DNA of 41,151 bases, from contig JAFEGD010000135.1 of NCBI GenBank assembly GCA_018240245.1, positions 1-41,151 on the forward strand. Direction: 5' to 3'. The stretch is from Spirochaetota bacterium. Its GTDB lineage: Bacteria > Spirochaetota > Leptospiria > Turneriellales > Turneriellaceae. A program made the translations under genes and the position numbers. The notes under the pieces are model-generated. The model ran no database searches. It was not told where the DNA came from and was given only the letters and a program-made list of their open reading frames with translations. The stretch's first letter is position 1, and each line of letters starts with the position of its first letter. Shown here in pieces: positions 15,507-26,107 of the stretch.

Positions 15507-16571
15507 ATGGAAGACACTTCGATAGATAAAAAAGCACGCCGCAAATTACTTTTAGGTAAACTTGTACACCTCTCGATCATCATGGCCGTCGCCACGGTAT
15601 TAGGAGTATTCGCTCTCAAAATCATTTTATCGCATTATAAACTCGAACACAAGCCGATGGAGCTCGGCGGCGATCAAAAGAATTTTGCCACGCGCTCGCG
15701 TTCTGGTACTTACATGAAGCTATCGAATCTTCACTTTCGACTCACCGACGAGATCAATATGGATGTGAAAGAACTGATCGGCGAAGCAATACCGAAAAAC
15801 AAATCGGGCATCGTCAATTTTGACGACGTGAACTCGTTTCGCATCGATATTCTTTCGGGCGAGGCGTTTGTACGCACAGAAATTATGGAATACATTTTTA
15901 ATAACTATGTTTTTAACTACGATGGGTCGCCGTTGAAGAACCAAAAAATGGAATTTATCGAAGACGAAGAAAACGGCAAACCGATGATGAAGCTCAGACT
16001 CTCGGGCGATATGAAGCTCGTGATGTGGCTCGGCTTCGAGATGATCGGTAAAATGTATCTCGACCGCGAAAAGATGCTCATGGTGATCGAAGCCGAGCGC
16101 ATTAAATCGTTGGGTAATCCGTACACAAAGACATTGCTCGACACCGTCGGTCTTAACATGGAAAAACTTTTACCGATACCTTCGGGAAGGGGGCTCACCA
16201 TGGTCGGCAATAAGATTTTGGTCGAACCGTTTAAGATCTTTCCCCCGCCGCAGATCGGCGGCTACATCAGCGATATGCGCGTGAAGAAAGAAGGGTTGCA
16301 ACTTTTCTTTTCGAGCAAAACAAAAATTCAGTTTCCCCCGCTGCCGGTACGTAACGTGAAGAACTATCTCTTTCTTTACCAAGGCGACGTCAAATTCGGT
16401 AAACTGATGATGGTCGATGCGCGTTTGCAAATGGTCGATTCGTCGCAGAAAAACGATTTCGATTTTTACTTAAAAAAATACCAGATTCCGCTTGCAGCGG
16501 GTTATTCAAAGATTATGCCCGACGGTTCTGTCGTAGCGACGATTCCCGATTACCGCGACGTTGCACGCTAA
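15507..16571 (+). CDS. Membrane-anchored protein of unknown function
   Basis: 354 residues. Residues 1-18 are polar and basic, residues about 19-42 form a single membrane helix (LVHLSIIMAVATVLGVFALKI), and the rest is a beta-rich extracytoplasmic domain. The domain has alternating hydrophobic stretches and repeated phrases on membrane-bound or lipid-transfer-like strands (MKLRLSGDMKLVMW, MLMVIEAERIKSL). I do not recognise a family; AsmA-like or DUF2140-like proteins share the plan. TTGACA begins 33 nt before the ATG. A lipoprotein gene follows after one base, so the products may act together. Confidence 0.7.
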   Translation: MEDTSIDKKARRKLLLGKLVHLSIIMAVATVLGVFALKIILSHYKLEHKPMELGGDQKNFATRSRSGTYMKLSNLHFRLTDEINMDVKELIGEAIPKNKSGIVNFDDVNSFRIDILSGEAFVRTEIMEYIFNNYVFNYDGSPLKNQKMEFIEDEENGKPMMKLRLSGDMKLVMWLGFEMIGKMYLDREKMLMVIEAERIKSLGNPYTKTLLDTVGLNMEKLLPIPSGRGLTMVGNKILVEPFKIFPPPQIGGYISDMRVKKEGLQLFFSSKTKIQFPPLPVRNVKNYLFLYQGDVKFGKLMMVDARLQMVDSSQKNDFDFYLKKYQIPLAAGYSKIMPDGSVVATIPDYRDVAR

Positions 16572-16572
16572 T

Positions 16573-18397
<1,825 letters not shown>

Positions 18398-18398
<1 letters not shown>

Positions 18399-18946
18399 TG
18401 CAACGTGTGCGCGAAATAGTTCGTGCGGCCGTGCGCCACCGCGCGTTTGTACCGGTTGTGATTGCGCTCGTTGCGATTACGATCGGCGCTCTTTTCGCCA
18501 TCGAACACACACGCAATATTCTCAAAATTCGCGGCCCCTATGTGCTCTTACTCGGCGTTGTCATCGGCTTTCCCATTTTCGCGTTTCGCTTTTTCGAGCC
18601 GCACGAAGATGCGCGCCCGATGAGTGCGTACTTTATCGCCACCGCGCTCTATTATATTTTCTTGGGCGCACCCAACGTGCTCCATATCTTAAGTCTTGCA
18701 ATCTTCGAGCGTATACCGCCCGGCGGCGTGAAGCAGACGCTATTGGGGCTCGCGGCGTTCGTGGGTATTGCCGGTACGCTACATTTCGTGCTGCGCCTCT
18801 GGTGGCCCGCCGAAGAGCCCGAGCGCCGGTTTATGGGCGTGTCCTTGCGCAAGTTCTTCGTCTATGCGCTACTGCATGTTTTTTATCTGAATATCTTTAT
18901 TTCGCTCGTGCGCCGTAAATTTGGCATGTTTACGGTGCTGTCGTAA
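18398..18946 (+). CDS. Five-helix integral membrane protein, unknown function
   Basis: 182 residues from the ATG overlapping the enolase stop codon. There are about five membrane helices, for example FVPVVIALVAITIGALFAI, YVLLLGVVIGFPIFAF and FFVYALLHVFYLNIFI. Basic residues at the N-terminus suggest the N-terminus is cytoplasmic. No conserved catalytic motif was seen and I do not recognise the family. The overlap with eno indicates translational coupling, but not a glycolytic role. Confidence 0.7.
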
Positions 18947-18956
18947 AGTGACCGAT

Positions 18957-18999
18957 TGTAATAGTTATTACATTTTTGTAACGTCGAATAGTTACTACA
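18957..18999. promoter_or_regulatory. Operator region: palindrome TGTAATAGTTATTACA plus a degenerate second copy
   Basis: A perfect 7-bp inverted repeat with a GT centre lies at 18957-18972. A second half-site copy follows: AGTTATTACA at 18963-18972 and AGTTACTACA at 18990-18999, 27 nt apart, with a TGTAAC left arm at 18977-18982. The same 16-bp palindrome occurs in reverse at 40982-40997. It lies upstream of the flavin monooxygenase, so a common repressor is plausible; its identity is unknown. Confidence 0.55.
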
Positions 19000-19012
19000 A
19001 GAACCAAAATAA

Positions 19013-19026
19013 TGAACGGTCGTTCA
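19013..19026. promoter_or_regulatory. TetR-type operator TGAACGGTCGTTCA
   Basis: Perfect 6-bp arms TGAACG and CGTTCA around GT, the half-site style of many TetR-family repressors of lipid and xenobiotic genes. A TTGACA hexamer follows at 19034-19039. The nearest downstream gene is the flavin monooxygenase at 19112. No TetR gene lies in the window, so the regulator would be encoded elsewhere. Confidence 0.5.
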
Positions 19027-19111
19027 CTTATTGTTGACAAATAGTCGCTGTGTTACTCCACTGCCTTGCGTTGTGGGTTTACGCATAAAAAGAAAATCCA
19101 CCGGAGGGAAA

Positions 19112-20599
19112 ATGAAACAGCAACATTTAGACGTGCTCATCGCGGGTGCCGGCTTTAGCGGCATGGGGGCTGCGATTAACCTGCAAAAGCAGGGCGTGAC
19201 AAATTTCAAGATTATCGACGCGGGTCACGACTTCGGCGGCACGTGGCGCGATAACAAATACCCCGGCGCGGCGTGCGACGTGCCCTCGCATCTCTATTCG
19301 TTTTCGTTCGAGCAAAACCCAAACTGGTCGCGCATGTTCGCGACCTCAGACGAGATTCATGCGTACATGCTCGATGTCGCGGCGAAATACAATCTGCGCC
19401 CGAAGGCCGAGTTTGGTGTGAAGGTGAATTCTCTCGCCTACGACGATAATACGTGCTTGTGGACGGTGAATGCCGAGGGCGGCAAAAAATATGTCGCGCG
19501 CGTCGTCGTCTCGGGCATCGGTGCGCTCTCGACGCCGTCGATTCCCAAACTCGAAGGCGGCGATTCGTTTAAGGGTGAAATTCTGCACACCGCGCGCTGG
19601 CGCAAAGATATTAACCTCAAAGGCAAAAAGGTCGCCGTCGTCGGCGGCGGCGCAAGCGCGATTCAACTCGTGCCGGCAATCGCGCCCGAGGTCGGCGAGC
19701 TCACCGTGTTTCAGCGCACACCGTCGTGGATTATCCCCAAACCCGACTATGCAATCGGTGCGGTGGAGCAATCGCTCTATCGCGCGCTGCCGTTTATTCA
19801 ACATCTGCGGCGCAACGCGATTTATGCCGTGACCGAAATGTTCGGCGCGGGTATCGTGTTTAATACGCCGATGACCAAGGTGCTCGAACGCCTCGCGCGC
19901 TTCAATATCGAACGCGCGATCAAAGACCCCGAGCTGCGCCGCAAGGTCACACCCGACTATCGCTTCGGTTGCAAGCGTATGCTCATCTCGAACGATTGGT
20001 ACCCCGCGCTGACGCGCGATAATGTCGAACTCGTCGCAGGCCCCGTCACAAAAATCACTCCCACCGGCGTGGTGGCTAACGGCAAAGAATACGCGGCGGA
20101 TGTACTCGTTTACGCAACGGGTTTTGAAGTACCAAAGGCGGGAGCGCCTTTTTCGGTGAAGGGCGCGCGCGGGCACGATTTGGCGACCGACTGGAAAAAC
20201 GGCGCCGAGGCGCACCTCGGCATGAGCGTCAATGGTTTCCCGAATTTGTTCTACTGCATGGGGCCGAATACCGGGCCGGGGCACACGTCGGTGTTGGTGT
20301 ATACCGAGCCGCAATATCGCTATATCGCGGCGGCGGTTTCGCGCATGCTGACCGAGGGCATCGCGTCGCTCGAAGTGAAGGCCGAAAAACAGGCGGAGTT
20401 CGCGCGCTTCATCGACGAGCGTATGCCGATGACCAATTGGACTGCGGGCTGCCAGAGTTGGTATTTGACTGACGGCGGGCGCAACACGACACTCTACCCC
20501 GGCTTTGCCGGCGAGTACGTACTCAAGGCGAATACGTTTAAGCTCGACGATTTCGAGGTTGTGCACAAAGACGAGCTGCGCAGCAGTGATGTAGCGTAG
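19112..20599 (+). CDS. Flavin-dependent monooxygenase, Baeyer-Villiger type
   Basis: 495 residues from the ATG at 19112, which has GGAGG seven bases upstream; 27 upstream codons are open but lack a ribosome site. The enzyme uses FAD and NADPH to insert oxygen into ketones or to oxidise heteroatoms. FAD Rossmann motif GAGFSG is at 12-17 and the NADPH motif GGGASA at 178-183. Between them FKGEILHTARW (153-163) matches the Baeyer-Villiger fingerprint FxGxxxHxxxW. The gene stands alone behind operator-like palindromes, which suggests substrate-inducible control. Substrate unknown. Confidence 0.9.
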   Translation: MKQQHLDVLIAGAGFSGMGAAINLQKQGVTNFKIIDAGHDFGGTWRDNKYPGAACDVPSHLYSFSFEQNPNWSRMFATSDEIHAYMLDVAAKYNLRPKAEFGVKVNSLAYDDNTCLWTVNAEGGKKYVARVVVSGIGALSTPSIPKLEGGDSFKGEILHTARWRKDINLKGKKVAVVGGGASAIQLVPAIAPEVGELTVFQRTPSWIIPKPDYAIGAVEQSLYRALPFIQHLRRNAIYAVTEMFGAGIVFNTPMTKVLERLARFNIERAIKDPELRRKVTPDYRFGCKRMLISNDWYPALTRDNVELVAGPVTKITPTGVVANGKEYAADVLVYATGFEVPKAGAPFSVKGARGHDLATDWKNGAEAHLGMSVNGFPNLFYCMGPNTGPGHTSVLVYTEPQYRYIAAAVSRMLTEGIASLEVKAEKQAEFARFIDERMPMTNWTAGCQSWYLTDGGRNTTLYPGFAGEYVLKANTFKLDDFEVVHKDELRSSDVA

Positions 20600-20604
20600 C
20601 TCGG

Positions 20605-22002
20605 CTATTGACTACTGACGCAGCGTGCGTGGTATGAGTTTGAGCCGGTTACAGTCGCGCCTTTTGCGTCGATATTCCCTACGTTGGGGGTCGTAAAATT
20701 GAGAACATACGGATAATTGCCGTTATTCGGCGCAGTTGTCGAAGTCCAGAATTCATACGCGAGTGCGCCGTCTAAAGGTATGTTGGGAAAATAAACCGGG
20801 TTGATATAAGGCGCTGCTGTGCGCGTCGGGTCGACGAGTACTATCATTTCGTTCAAATTTGGGAGTCGCCAACTGCGTCCACCCAACGACAAACTATGAC
20901 AGTAGCTGAGTGCGGTCGCCCAGTTGCCTGCGGTCATTGTTCCAGAACAGGTGGCGTTGTTCGTTAAACCATAAGCGCATTTCTGAAAAATTAGGCCAGA
21001 ACGTTTTTCGCTGACGGTGCCGTCGCCGTTATCCGCCCAATCGGGTTGCGGGTAAGCTCCACCGGCGACGCAGCGAATATTTGCCAAAGCGCCGACTCCG
21101 TTTGCAGACATGCCCGTTGTGATCGCGAGTGCGGTGCTCGCGGCTGGCAAGATAAGATTAGAAGTCCAATGCGTTGCGGCGGTCGGTCCGCCAAAAAGAT
21201 TCGTGTCAATATACACACCGTTGACATCATATTTCTGAAACTGAAATAACTCTCTAAAAGTCGGTAGCCGCCAATTTGTAAGCCCAGCATAACCCGCTCC
21301 AGAGTTTTGTGCATTGAGCGCAGAGCACGCTGTCACGGCTGCTGTTTGGCCCGCCGTTGTGACAGTGCCACTTAAGCACGTCGAGCCGGTCAGACCCTCG
21401 TCGCAGGCTTTCCACGCAACACCCGAAAGTAAATCGATATTAAAATAGTCGTTGGGAAACGCCGCGTTTGTCGATTGCGGTTGCATTAGTCGTTGCGCAG
21501 GTACGTTTGAAAAATCGGCGTCTTGGCCGGGGAAAGACGCAGCCGTGACGCTACACGGTTGCAGCGAGCTAGCGTCATAACAATTGGATTGTCCCGTGTC
21601 ATTGACAAGCGCCGATTGATAGACCGTTACTGTATAGTTGTGTGTGATATGCGGCGCGGTCAAAGTATAAACGACGGGCAATAAAAAATTATCTGCGGTC
21701 TGGCCACTTTGTTGCGGCACGCCGTTTACAGAAATTGTTTCGGCGCGCGCGGCAAAAGTCGCCACTAAAGCAGACAAGTTCACACCATAAGGCAGTGTAA
21801 CACGAATCTGATCGCCGCTAATAACGCCCGCGATCGAGTTAGTTAGATGCGTATTCTGCGGCTCGAAGCTAAAACTTGTTATACTCCCATCGAGCCAAAA
21901 TTTTCCCCACGACTGACAGTTCGACAAACCGAATAATAGCATAAATATTGCGGTGCAGTAATTGATTTTATCGATATGCGCGTGTCGATGCATTGTATCC
22001 AT
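20605..22002 (-). CDS. Lipoprotein with tandem DUF1566 (Lcl) domains
   Basis: 465 residues. A signal peptide ends in LLFGLSNC, giving a lipidated Cys about residue 29. Residues about 40-125 resemble a DUF5018-like Ig-fold repeat (ITSFSFEPQNTHLTNSI onwards). Two DUF1566 domains follow: about 180-290, with the phrase NWRLPTFRELFQF, and about 320-460, with RSWRLPNLNEMIVL. The paired W-RLP motif and cysteines are typical of this lectin-like fold. Tandem DUF1566 lipoproteins are common in leptospires and probably face the outside of the outer membrane. The upstream trmD lies 58 nt away, so co-transcription is possible. Confidence 0.8.
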   Translation of the reverse strand: MDTMHRHAHIDKINYCTAIFMLLFGLSNCQSWGKFWLDGSITSFSFEPQNTHLTNSIAGVISGDQIRVTLPYGVNLSALVATFAARAETISVNGVPQQSGQTADNFLLPVVYTLTAPHITHNYTVTVYQSALVNDTGQSNCYDASSLQPCSVTAASFPGQDADFSNVPAQRLMQPQSTNAAFPNDYFNIDLLSGVAWKACDEGLTGSTCLSGTVTTAGQTAAVTACSALNAQNSGAGYAGLTNWRLPTFRELFQFQKYDVNGVYIDTNLFGGPTAATHWTSNLILPAASTALAITTGMSANGVGALANIRCVAGGAYPQPDWADNGDGTVSEKRSGLIFQKCAYGLTNNATCSGTMTAGNWATALSYCHSLSLGGRSWRLPNLNEMIVLVDPTRTAAPYINPVYFPNIPLDGALAYEFWTSTTAPNNGNYPYVLNFTTPNVGNIDAKGATVTGSNSYHARCVSSQ

Positions 22003-22060
22003 TGGATGCCAGAGATGCGGATTTTGAGAATAGCCTGTCCGCCGTATAGAATTTTTTAAT

Positions 22061-22729
22061 CTATTTCAAATGCTTTATCGAAAACTCGCGTGCCTCGTCT
22101 TTACGCCATGCGGCAATCTTCGCGTGGTTGCCCGATAACAAAACCTCGGGCACTTTATGTCCGCGCCAATCGTCGGGGCGCGTGTACTGCGCATGCTCGA
22201 ATGCACCGCTCGCGTCGAATGACTCGTGCGCAAGCGAATCGCTGTTGCCCATGAACCCCGGTTGACGACGTGCGAGAGCGTCGATCACCGTAAGCGCGGC
22301 AATTTCGCCGCCAGAAACGACGAAATCGCCGATACGCAAACTTTCGTCGGCGACATAATCGGCGACGCGCTCGTCGACGCCCTCGTAATGCCCGCAGATG
22401 AGCGTGATGTCCGAATACTTTTGCAGATATTCTTCGATGACCGGTGTATTGAAAAGACGCCCCCGCGCCGAGAGCAGCACGACATGCGATGTTGGATTAA
22501 CCGCTTTTACAAATTCAGCGGCGCGCGCAATCGGTTCGACCATCATCACCATACCTGCGCCGCCGCCGTACGGTTGGTCATCCACCTTTTTGTGTTTATA
22601 AGGCGTGAAATCGCGCGGATTTATAAGTTCGGCGCGCACAACACCCGAAGAAACCGCTTTTCCCAAGAGCGATGCCTCAAGCGGACTTTTGAAAAATTCG
22701 GGAAAAAGCGTAACGACGTGAAACGTCAA
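22061..22729 (-). CDS. trmD: tRNA (guanine-37-N1)-methyltransferase TrmD
   Basis: 222 residues. TrmD adds the m1G37 methyl group beside the anticodon to prevent frameshifting, using SAM bound in a trefoil knot. The knot motifs GHYEGVDERV (113-122) and RIGDFVVSGGEIAAL (133-147) are present, and the N-terminus MTFHVVTLFPEFF matches the family. The start codon is TTG at 22729, two bases after the stop of the CAP gene; no ATG fits. TrmD is usually in the rpsP-rimM-trmD-rplS operon, but here none of those neighbours is present. Confidence 0.95.
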   Translation of the reverse strand: MTFHVVTLFPEFFKSPLEASLLGKAVSSGVVRAELINPRDFTPYKHKKVDDQPYGGGAGMVMMVEPIARAAEFVKAVNPTSHVVLLSARGRLFNTPVIEEYLQKYSDITLICGHYEGVDERVADYVADESLRIGDFVVSGGEIAALTVIDALARRQPGFMGNSDSLAHESFDASGAFEHAQYTRPDDWRGHKVPEVLLSGNHAKIAAWRKDEAREFSIKHLK

Positions 22730-22731
22730 AA

Positions 22732-23220
22732 CTATTTCGGCTTCGGTACGTTTGCGGGAAAGCGCCCCGAATAGTTGCCCGGCGGGTTGTAGTTGCAGAC
22801 GACGTATGTGCCACCCGACGCCGATTTTGCCGAACCGCAGCCGATTTCTTTCGTATCTTTCCAGACGACTTGCGTGAAGTGGCCGGTGCGCATACTGAAG
22901 CCGGGGCTTGAATAGCGGTAGTCTTTCATTTCGCTATACCAGTTATCGGCAACGAGAGCGCCTGTCGGCTCTTTCCCCGACATCCAGAAAATATTTTCGC
23001 CGTATTGATTCGGCTGTCGATGGTGCATTCTGTCTTGGCGCGCATTGGTGTTCGCCCAGTCTTGCGCCACCTTTGCGACGCTCTCGCTCCACACGAGCGG
23101 GGGCACACCGTGCTTTGCGCGCAAAACGTTGTGTTGCGCTAAGAGTGCTCGATTAAAAGACTTTGTATCTGCCGCTGCGGCAAAGACAATCGTGCTCAAA
23201 AGTAAGATGCGAATTATCAT
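22732..23220 (-). CDS. Secreted CAP-domain (SCP/PR-1) protein
   Basis: 162 residues from the ATG at 23220; TTG at 23232 is possible but less likely. Residues 1-17 form a signal peptide (MIIRILLLSTIVFAAAA). The rest is one CAP domain: HNVLRAKHG near residue 28, YGENIFWMSG near 75 and GHFTQVVWKDTKEIGCG near 110, followed by CNYNPPGNY. Bacterial CAP proteins are secreted or cell-surface and often of unknown function. A TTTACA box lies 36 nt upstream. The trmD start follows after two bases, an odd pairing of a secreted protein with a tRNA enzyme. Confidence 0.88.
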   Translation of the reverse strand: MIIRILLLSTIVFAAAADTKSFNRALLAQHNVLRAKHGVPPLVWSESVAKVAQDWANTNARQDRMHHRQPNQYGENIFWMSGKEPTGALVADNWYSEMKDYRYSSPGFSMRTGHFTQVVWKDTKEIGCGSAKSASGGTYVVCNYNPPGNYSGRFPANVPKPK

Positions 23221-23271
23221 AATGCGCACCAAGTAATCTACGGCGCACCTTGTAAACCGTTCTGCGAGAGA

Positions 23272-24507
23272 TTAATATTGCAGCTGCATCGCGACGTTGA
23301 ACGAATTGACTTTGCCGGCATTCGCTGCGCTCGTAAACGAGCCGCCGCCTTTGCTTTCTAAATCGCCATAGCGTGCGTACATAGAAATGCGTGCGTTGTG
23401 TCCCGATATGACATAGTTGATGCCGTATTCGAATTCTTCGCGCAGCGCGCTATAGTCGGGGCGAATGCTCGTGAAGCGTACATACGGTTGCAATTTACCT
23501 ACGCCAATTTCATGGGGGATTACGTAAAGCGTTGTGACTGTCCACGAGGTACCGCTAAATACGCAGAAGCAGGCTGGGGTAGCTGCCGCAAACGCTGCGC
23601 TACCATACTCGGCCCAGAAACGCTTAAATTCTCCGTTGAAGGTAAAGACACCAATGTTGTTCGGTAATACTTTTTCAAAAAGTATGTCAACTGAAGTGCC
23701 TTTGAAATCCGCAGAGTTGCCTGCCGCGCCCGCGCCATCTTTTTGATACTGCGCACTGCCGCCAATTGCGAGAATGTCGCCCGCTGCGCCGTAATATGTA
23801 CCGGCCATGTAATAGCCCGGGCCTGTTTCGTCGTTCAGCAAGTTCCATTGTAGGCGGCCGGTGTACATGAGGTTGTTGTTCTGGTTCGCGGGGCCGCGCA
23901 AACCTTGCGAGATACTCGCGACATAGAGAATGTGCGTACCGAAAGGATGAACTTTGCCCCAAAATGTCGCGGCATTGTCGCGGCCATAGAGTCCGGCACC
24001 GCCACCTGCCGCACTAGCGCCGTTAAAATTTGCGCTATAGTCGGCGGGAAAAAGCGGTGTCCGAAAACCGTCGAAAGTCGCCGTATAAAATGGCCCGCTG
24101 AGCTCACCGCGCTCGCTCGGTAACAGCATGCGCCCGAACCAAACATTTGCCGCTTCGTGAAACTCAAACTTTGCAATCGCGTCGAGCAATCCCATCGAAG
24201 AGTTTCCCGAAACATTTTGCGTGCCGTTCGCGAATGTGCCGCCGCCCCCTGCGACAGCACAGTTAACACAATCGGTGTTAAATTCAAATTTTACATATTT
24301 CTGTACTTGACCGTTGAAATAGAGACGCGCGTTATTCACGGCAAAGTTATTGCTATACGCCTGACCACTCGGAGCGGCGTTTTCGACGGCGTTGAAGCTC
24401 GACCGAAAGCCTAAGCCTACCGAGAGCCACTGGTCGTCGGTAGCTTTAATCGTCGCCGCCGCGCGCAGTCCTACAGTAGCTAAAAGAAAAATTACAAAAT
24501 ATCTCAT
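23272..24507 (-). CDS. Outer-membrane porin (OprO/OprP-like beta-barrel)
   Basis: 411 residues with a signal peptide (residues 1-16). The mature part alternates short hydrophobic and polar strands ending in aromatic residues, with Gly-rich loops, and the C-terminus MQLQY has the terminal aromatic of outer-membrane barrels. Phrases such as FNGQVQKYVKFEFNTD and VWFGRMLLPSERGEL resemble phosphate-selective porin-family proteins. The gene follows the lyase-like gene by 15 bases, so it may provide the entry channel for that pathway. Specificity is not visible. Confidence 0.75.
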   Translation of the reverse strand: MRYFVIFLLATVGLRAAATIKATDDQWLSVGLGFRSSFNAVENAAPSGQAYSNNFAVNNARLYFNGQVQKYVKFEFNTDCVNCAVAGGGGTFANGTQNVSGNSSMGLLDAIAKFEFHEAANVWFGRMLLPSERGELSGPFYTATFDGFRTPLFPADYSANFNGASAAGGGAGLYGRDNAATFWGKVHPFGTHILYVASISQGLRGPANQNNNLMYTGRLQWNLLNDETGPGYYMAGTYYGAAGDILAIGGSAQYQKDGAGAAGNSADFKGTSVDILFEKVLPNNIGVFTFNGEFKRFWAEYGSAAFAAATPACFCVFSGTSWTVTTLYVIPHEIGVGKLQPYVRFTSIRPDYSALREEFEYGINYVISGHNARISMYARYGDLESKGGGSFTSAANAGKVNSFNVAMQLQY

Positions 24508-24522
24508 CCAACACCAACAGTC

Positions 24523-26064
24523 TTAAACTTTGTAATACGCATCCATGTATGTTTTCAAGAGATCGCCGACGACGCTGCGTACCGGCAACGTTGCCGCTAA
24601 ACCGTAAATCGGCGCTGCGCTGCCTTTCTCCGAAGGGTGCGCCTTGACGTAGGCGACTGCCGCTTTCAAATCTTCGACGAACCGCTCTTTGACGCCGGGC
24701 TCGGTGTGGCGCAGCGTCAACGCGATATGCACGCACGCGGGGCGATGCAGGCCGTTCAGCGAATAGCCTTTGTGCGTCATCTGCTCCATCACCTTGTAGA
24801 TGTCGAGCGTAGCCGACGCAAATGCCAGAACATAAAAAGGGTCGCCGAGAAGTTCCAGCTCGGGCATCTTGCGGATTTCTCCCTTGATGTAGTCGGCGGT
24901 TGAAAGAATTTTTTTTGCCGCCTCGAGGTAGCCCTTTTCGCCGACCGACACAAGCGCCGCCCAGCAGGCAGCTGAAAGTCCTCCCGGCCGCGAACCTGCA
25001 AATGTGGGCGAGAAGTACATCCCCCCCGGCCAGCTCGTCGCCGTGAAGAACTGGTGATGGCGGATTTTCTCGTTGCGGTACAAGATCACCGAAGTACCTT
25101 TGGCTGCGTAACCGTACTTGTGCGTATCGACCGAAATCGAAGTTACACCCGGCAAAGAAAAATCGAAACGCGGCACGTTATAGCCGAGCTTCTTCGCCCA
25201 CGGCAGAATAAAACCGCCGAGGCAGGTGTCGGTGTGAAACGGCACGCCTTTCTTACGCGCGAGCTCTGACATTTCTTCGATCGGGTCGACGATGCCGTGC
25301 GGAAAAGCGGGCGCAGAACCGACGACGACGACGGTATTGCCGTTGATCGCATTTTTTACCGCTCTTAGATCGGCGCGAAAATTTTCATCGAACGGCACCA
25401 AGCGCATCTTGATATTGAAGTATTGCGCGGCCTTGTGAAACGCAACGTGCGCAGTCGTCGGCAACACCATTTCGGGGTTGCGCACGCCGCGTTCTGCGCG
25501 CGCCATGTCGCGGTACGTTTTCATTGCCAAAAGAATACTCTCGGTGCCGCCCGACGAAACCGAGCCGCAGAGATTCGCGCGCACTTCGGCGGGTGCGTCG
25601 CCAGCGAGCATGCCCGCGGTCATCGAAATAATTTCGGCCTCGAACTTACTCGCGCTCGGCCACAGATCTGAATGCAGCGGGTTCGATTGCGAATGCAGCG
25701 TGTACGCCTCGTTCATAAAGCCGATATGTTCATCGTCGCCGTGGTAGACGGCTCCCGAGACGTAGCCGTCTTTCCATTTTTTACGCTCGGCCTTTTGCAT
25801 TTCTTTGAGTTCTTTGAGCACAGTGGCATGCGCCACGCCTTCTTTAGGTAAGTCGCGGTGAACTTCGTACGTGTCGCGATAAGGTTTCATGTCTTTCGCA
25901 ACAGTCTCGAGCACTTGCTTCGCCTGTGCGTCGATCTCTGTTTTTACCGCGCCTTGAGATTTGATAAACCGATCGAGTTCGGGAAAGCGTTCGAGCACCC
26001 CCTCGATGATCGAAAACACTTCGGGGTATTTTTTCTGGTATTCGGCAATTACTTCGGGATCCAT
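24523..26064 (-). CDS. PLP-dependent sphingosine-1-phosphate-lyase-like enzyme
   Basis: 513 residues from the ATG at 26064, preceded by GGAGG seven bases before; an earlier ATG lacks one. The enzyme belongs to the group II decarboxylase/S1P-lyase fold type I family. SSGGTESILLA (170-180) and the lysine motif SVDTHKYGYAAKGTS give the PLP Schiff-base lysine as Lys316; Asp278 (HTDTCLGG) pairs with the pyridine nitrogen. The residue order and the THKYGYAAKG phrase match S1P lyases better than glutamate decarboxylases. S1P lyase cleaves phosphorylated long-chain bases to an aldehyde and phosphoethanolamine. It sits between an FGGY kinase and a porin, so the true substrate may be another phosphorylated amino compound. 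Confidence 0.85.
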   Translation of the reverse strand: MDPEVIAEYQKKYPEVFSIIEGVLERFPELDRFIKSQGAVKTEIDAQAKQVLETVAKDMKPYRDTYEVHRDLPKEGVAHATVLKELKEMQKAERKKWKDGYVSGAVYHGDDEHIGFMNEAYTLHSQSNPLHSDLWPSASKFEAEIISMTAGMLAGDAPAEVRANLCGSVSSGGTESILLAMKTYRDMARAERGVRNPEMVLPTTAHVAFHKAAQYFNIKMRLVPFDENFRADLRAVKNAINGNTVVVVGSAPAFPHGIVDPIEEMSELARKKGVPFHTDTCLGGFILPWAKKLGYNVPRFDFSLPGVTSISVDTHKYGYAAKGTSVILYRNEKIRHHQFFTATSWPGGMYFSPTFAGSRPGGLSAACWAALVSVGEKGYLEAAKKILSTADYIKGEIRKMPELELLGDPFYVLAFASATLDIYKVMEQMTHKGYSLNGLHRPACVHIALTLRHTEPGVKERFVEDLKAAVAYVKAHPSEKGSAAPIYGLAATLPVRSVVGDLLKTYMDAYYKV

Positions 26065-26078
26065 TGTTCCTCCAATTC

Positions 26079-26107
26079 GCATGGATACACTAACGGTGTA
26101 TCAATGC
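26079..26107 (-). terminator. Imperfect 12-bp hairpin over the FGGY kinase stop codon
   Basis: Arms 26079-26090 and 26096-26107 pair with one mismatch (G/A) around a 5-base loop. The stop of the kinase gene (26101-26103) lies in one arm and the lyase ribosome site follows 10-15 bases beyond the other. No U-tract. It may separate or tune kinase and lyase expression. Confidence 0.45.

Noticed and set aside
18976..18999. TTGTAAC...GTTAC resembles a biotin repressor (BirA) site.
   Set aside because: The spacer is about 8 bases, not 14-16, and no biotin gene is nearby; the half-site match to the first palindrome explains it better.
19346..20566. A 406-residue open frame antisense to the flavin monooxygenase.
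   Set aside because: It lies wholly on the opposite strand of a gene with clear motifs and has no recognisable domain; it follows from codon bias.
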